Assembly (NCBI GenBank): GCA_964507045.1
Contig: CAZDOO010000004.1
Span: forward strand, 1 to 64,000
Reading direction: 5' to 3'
DNA: 64,000 nt
Origin: UBA8199 sp964507045
GTDB lineage: Bacteria > Verrucomicrobiota > Verrucomicrobiia > Limisphaerales > UBA8199
In this document: positions 61,958-64,000 of the stretch, in pieces
Position numbering within the stretch: position 1 is the stretch's first letter
How the letters are laid out: the number at the start of each line of letters is the position of its first letter
Translations under genes and position numbers: made by a program
Notes under the pieces: model-generated
The model's input: only the letters and a program-made list of their open reading frames with translations
What the model was told of the DNA's origin: nothing
The model's database searches: none

Positions 61958-63409
61958 TTACCGGGGCCGCTGCCGGATCGGGTAGCGGTCGAAGACATCC
62001 GGGTCTTTGCCTTCGACGCGGCGCGGGTCGTTCAGCTCGGTCATCCGGCGGTCCAGCTCGGCTCGGAGCTGGGTTTGCGTTTGCGTGTAAGCGGCATCGC
62101 CAGCGAGGTTGTGGAGCTGGTCGGGGTCTTTGGCCAGGTCGTAGAGTTCCTCGGCGGGGCGGCGGCCGTAAGCGCGATCATAGAAAGGCTTGATTGCGGG
62201 ATCCTCCTTGTGCGTGACCACAAATGTCTTTGCCGGGCCCCGGTCATTGTCCTGGTTCTTCTCCGGATCATCCCCGCAAGGGAAGCGCTCGGGCTTGAAA
62301 TTGCGAATGTAGAGGAACTGCCCGGTGCGCAGCGCGCGCATGGGATACCCCACCGGCTGGCCGTCTTCGCGCCGGTAGGAATCATGCCGCTCGCGCCCGA
62401 AGAAGACCCGGTCGCGGTCTTTCTCGACCCGCCCGCGGCAGTCAGACAAGAGCATGGGCAACAGACTGCGCCCGGTCAGCTCGGCGGGCCGCGGCACACC
62501 CGCCGCCTCGAGGAAGGTGGGCGCCAGGTCGGTCAGGCTGACGAAGTCATCAATCACCCTGTTGGGTGGGATCTTGCCCGGCCAGGCAATCGCCAGGGGC
62601 TCCCGGGTGCCCCAGTCGTAGAGACTGCACTTGCCGCGCGGATAAGGCATGCCGTTGTCGCTGGTAACGGCAATCAAGGTGTTTGTCAGCAGCCCCTTGC
62701 CCTTCAGGTCAGCCAGCAGCACCCCGAGATCCTGGTCGAATCGTTGCACCTCGAACAGGTAGTCGGCGAGGTCTCGCCGTATTTCGGGAGTATCCGGCAC
62801 GATGGGTGGCACAATAATCCTGGCGGGGTCAATCCCGGCCCTGATTCCGCTGCCAGCCTCGTAGGGGCGATGGGGGTCGCGGCTGCCGGCCCAGAAACAA
62901 AACGGCTTGCCGGGCGGCAGCTCCTGGAGGAAGGCGCCGAGCGAGCGGAAAGACGGGCCGGCCGGGTTGCGCTTTCGGCCGCCGGGCCGCCAGTCGCCCG
63001 GGTCCCAGCCTTTGCCCGAGCAGCCGATCGCGTAGCCGGCTTGTTCGAGCAAGTCGGGATAGACGGGGAATTTGGCCGGGAGCGTGCTCAAGAGGCTGGC
63101 GCCCTCCTCCAGCCGGCAGAACGCCTGCCCGGTCAACAAGGCCCCGCGCGAGGGGGTGCAGGAGGGCGAGGAGCAGAAGGCGTGAGAGAACCTGACCCCG
63201 GCCCTCGCCAGTTGATCGAAGTTGGGGGTCTTAACGGCCGGATCGCCGTCCAGGCTCGTATGCGCCCAGGACATGTCGTCGGCGATGTAGATCAGGATGT
63301 TGGGGCGCGGGGCAACGGTGGCGCGGCTGGCGGGGGCCGCGAACAGGCAGAGATGCCCGGTCAAGGCGGTTAGCAGGATCGTCGCCGAGCAGTGTTTGAG
63401 TCGTGTCAT
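61958..63409 (-). CDS. Secreted type I sulfatase
   Basis: Formylglycine-dependent arylsulfatase-family hydrolase, 483 residues. Seen: signal peptide (ILLTALTGHLCLFAAPASRA); RPNILIYIADDMSW with Asp44-Asp45 as calcium ligands; CTPSRGALLTG with Cys84 as the formylglycine precursor (C-T-P-S-R); AGYAIGCSGKGW; FWAGSRDPHRPY; TLIAVTSDNGMPYPRG with the late Asp-Asn ligands; and ELYDLAKDPDQLHNLAGD near the end. All active-site elements are present, provided a formylglycine-generating enzyme exists elsewhere. It overlaps the upstream sulfatase gene by 4 bp (ATGA). The pair probably desulfates a polysaccharide; substrate is not readable. Confidence 0.93.
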   Translation of the reverse strand: MTRLKHCSATILLTALTGHLCLFAAPASRATVAPRPNILIYIADDMSWAHTSLDGDPAVKTPNFDQLARAGVRFSHAFCSSPSCTPSRGALLTGQAFCRLEEGASLLSTLPAKFPVYPDLLEQAGYAIGCSGKGWDPGDWRPGGRKRNPAGPSFRSLGAFLQELPPGKPFCFWAGSRDPHRPYEAGSGIRAGIDPARIIVPPIVPDTPEIRRDLADYLFEVQRFDQDLGVLLADLKGKGLLTNTLIAVTSDNGMPYPRGKCSLYDWGTREPLAIAWPGKIPPNRVIDDFVSLTDLAPTFLEAAGVPRPAELTGRSLLPMLLSDCRGRVEKDRDRVFFGRERHDSYRREDGQPVGYPMRALRTGQFLYIRNFKPERFPCGDDPEKNQDNDRGPAKTFVVTHKEDPAIKPFYDRAYGRRPAEELYDLAKDPDQLHNLAGDAAYTQTQTQLRAELDRRMTELNDPRRVEGKDPDVFDRYPIRQRPR

Positions 63410-64000
63410 GGCGTTGTTCCACCAGGTGCGTACTGGCCCCGGAAGGTGGTCTCCAACTCCTTCCAGCGGGCCTCCATCCGGCGCGCCCGCTCGGGCTGCT
63501 GCGCGGCCAGGTCGTGCATTTCACTGCGGTCCTGGCCGAGGTCATAGAGCTCCCACTGGTCTTCCTTCTCGCGGGCCGACACCAGCTTCCAATCTCCCAG
63601 GCGCAGGGCGCGGTTGCCTTCATGGTGGAAGAAGAGGAAGTCGCGGGTGACCGCGCCGTCCTTGCGGAAGGCGGGCACCAGGCTCCGGCCGGGAAGCGGC
63701 GGCGCGGTGGCGCCGTGCCAGGTTGGAGAACTCCGCGCCCCGGCCAGGTCGAGCAGCGTGGGCACGAAATCAATCACGTGGCCCGGGTCGCGTCGAAACT
63801 CGCCCCGCGCCTGGATGCCTTGCGGCCAATGCACAATCAACGGCGTGGCGATGCCGCCTTCATGCGTCCAGATCTTGTGCCAGCGGAACGGCGTGTTGCT
63901 GGCGCTGGCCCACCCGGGACCCAGGCACAGAAATGACCGCCACGAGCCGGCGGGGGCGCTGCGGTCGTGGCCCTCGCCGCGGACCATGATGGTCGCGTCC
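63406..64000 (-). CDS. Sulfatase, C-terminal part (cut by window end)
   Basis: C-terminal about 198 codons of a second arylsulfatase; the 5' part lies beyond the window. Seen: FLCLGPGWASASNTPFRWHK, then IWTHEGGIATPLIVHWPQGI, the classical end of the sulfatase core (HEGG-x-x-TP), and KLVSAREKEDQWELYDLGQD, followed by a coiled C-terminus (MEARWKELETTFRGQYAPGG). The N-terminal CxPSR motif is not in view. Its stop overlaps the start of the next sulfatase by 4 bp, so both are translated together. An ATG at 63987 lies in the middle of the domain and is not the real start. Confidence 0.9.
   Translation of the reverse strand, partial: DATIMVRGEGHDRSAPAGSWRSFLCLGPGWASASNTPFRWHKIWTHEGGIATPLIVHWPQGIQARGEFRRDPGHVIDFVPTLLDLAGARSSPTWHGATAPPLPGRSLVPAFRKDGAVTRDFLFFHHEGNRALRLGDWKLVSAREKEDQWELYDLGQDRSEMHDLAAQQPERARRMEARWKELETTFRGQYAPGGTTP

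Noticed and set aside
1..64000. tRNA, rRNA or riboswitch genes
   Set aside because: I looked for cloverleaf-type and conserved rRNA segments by eye and saw none; a covariance search would be needed to exclude them fully.

Overview
The window is a 64-kb, GC-rich (roughly 60%+) bacterial chromosome segment. Its gene content points to a Gram-negative member of the PVC group, most likely Verrucomicrobiota near Pedosphaera/Limisphaerales. The clues are giant secreted proteins built from Ig-like, RCC1, InlB-B and golvesin-like modules with a shared C-terminus ending in FYRVRLxP, GHL10-type enzymes, sulfatases, weak Shine-Dalgarno use, and many dispersed hairpin elements. This assignment is inference; there is no rRNA or other marker gene in the window.

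Region 1 (130-21092) is envelope-oriented. An MBOAT/AlgX-like O-acetylation pair is followed by a reverse-strand LtaS-type phosphoglycerol transferase and two GT2 glycosyltransferases. A gene-poor stretch follows with hairpins and a probable REP-associated transposase scrap. Next is a polymorphic-toxin graveyard (Imm1 immunity gene, radical SAM/SPASM gene, Rhs tip) in which a 55-bp direct repeat flanks the radical SAM gene. A forward run of two GT2 enzymes, a TylF-like methyltransferase and a polysaccharide pyruvyl transferase comes next, then a secreted protein with three 513-bp repeats and an MsbA-like exporter. The region closes with a gamma-carbonic anhydrase gene overlapping a small secreted protein gene.

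Region 2 (21189-25177) holds an MBL-fold hydrolase and then four small reverse-strand orphan genes separated by bulged inverted repeats. Two of these repeats look like integron attC sites, so I read this as an integrase-less cassette cluster (CALIN). A 27-bp perfect inverted repeat and a 33-bp hairpin lie in or beside it.

Region 3 (25178-35367) is mostly housekeeping: nrdR with a coupled unknown gene and a HIT protein, a PLP aminotransferase, an ABC ATPase with a giant FtsX-type permease, btpA-like and rnc with overlapping ends, and a zinc-ribbon-like protein.

Region 4 (35375-57370) is 22 kb of five giant reverse-strand secreted proteins. Three share an unrecognised TIM-barrel-like N-terminus and two carry GHL10-like N-termini. 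All are followed by mixed beta-sandwich modules. Near-identical DNA blocks between them indicate recent duplication or gene conversion.

Region 5 (57651-64000) contains a compact Type II restriction-modification pair (an XRE controller domain fused to a PD-(D/E)XK nuclease, divergent from a beta-class DNA methyltransferase, with repeated operator-like boxes between them). It also holds a truncated second methyltransferase, a 26-bp inverted repeat, dusB and a two-gene sulfatase operon cut by the window edge.

The strongest candidates for something undescribed are the fused controller-nuclease R-M locus, the cassette cluster, and the WDAE TIM-barrel family with its shared C-terminal domain.
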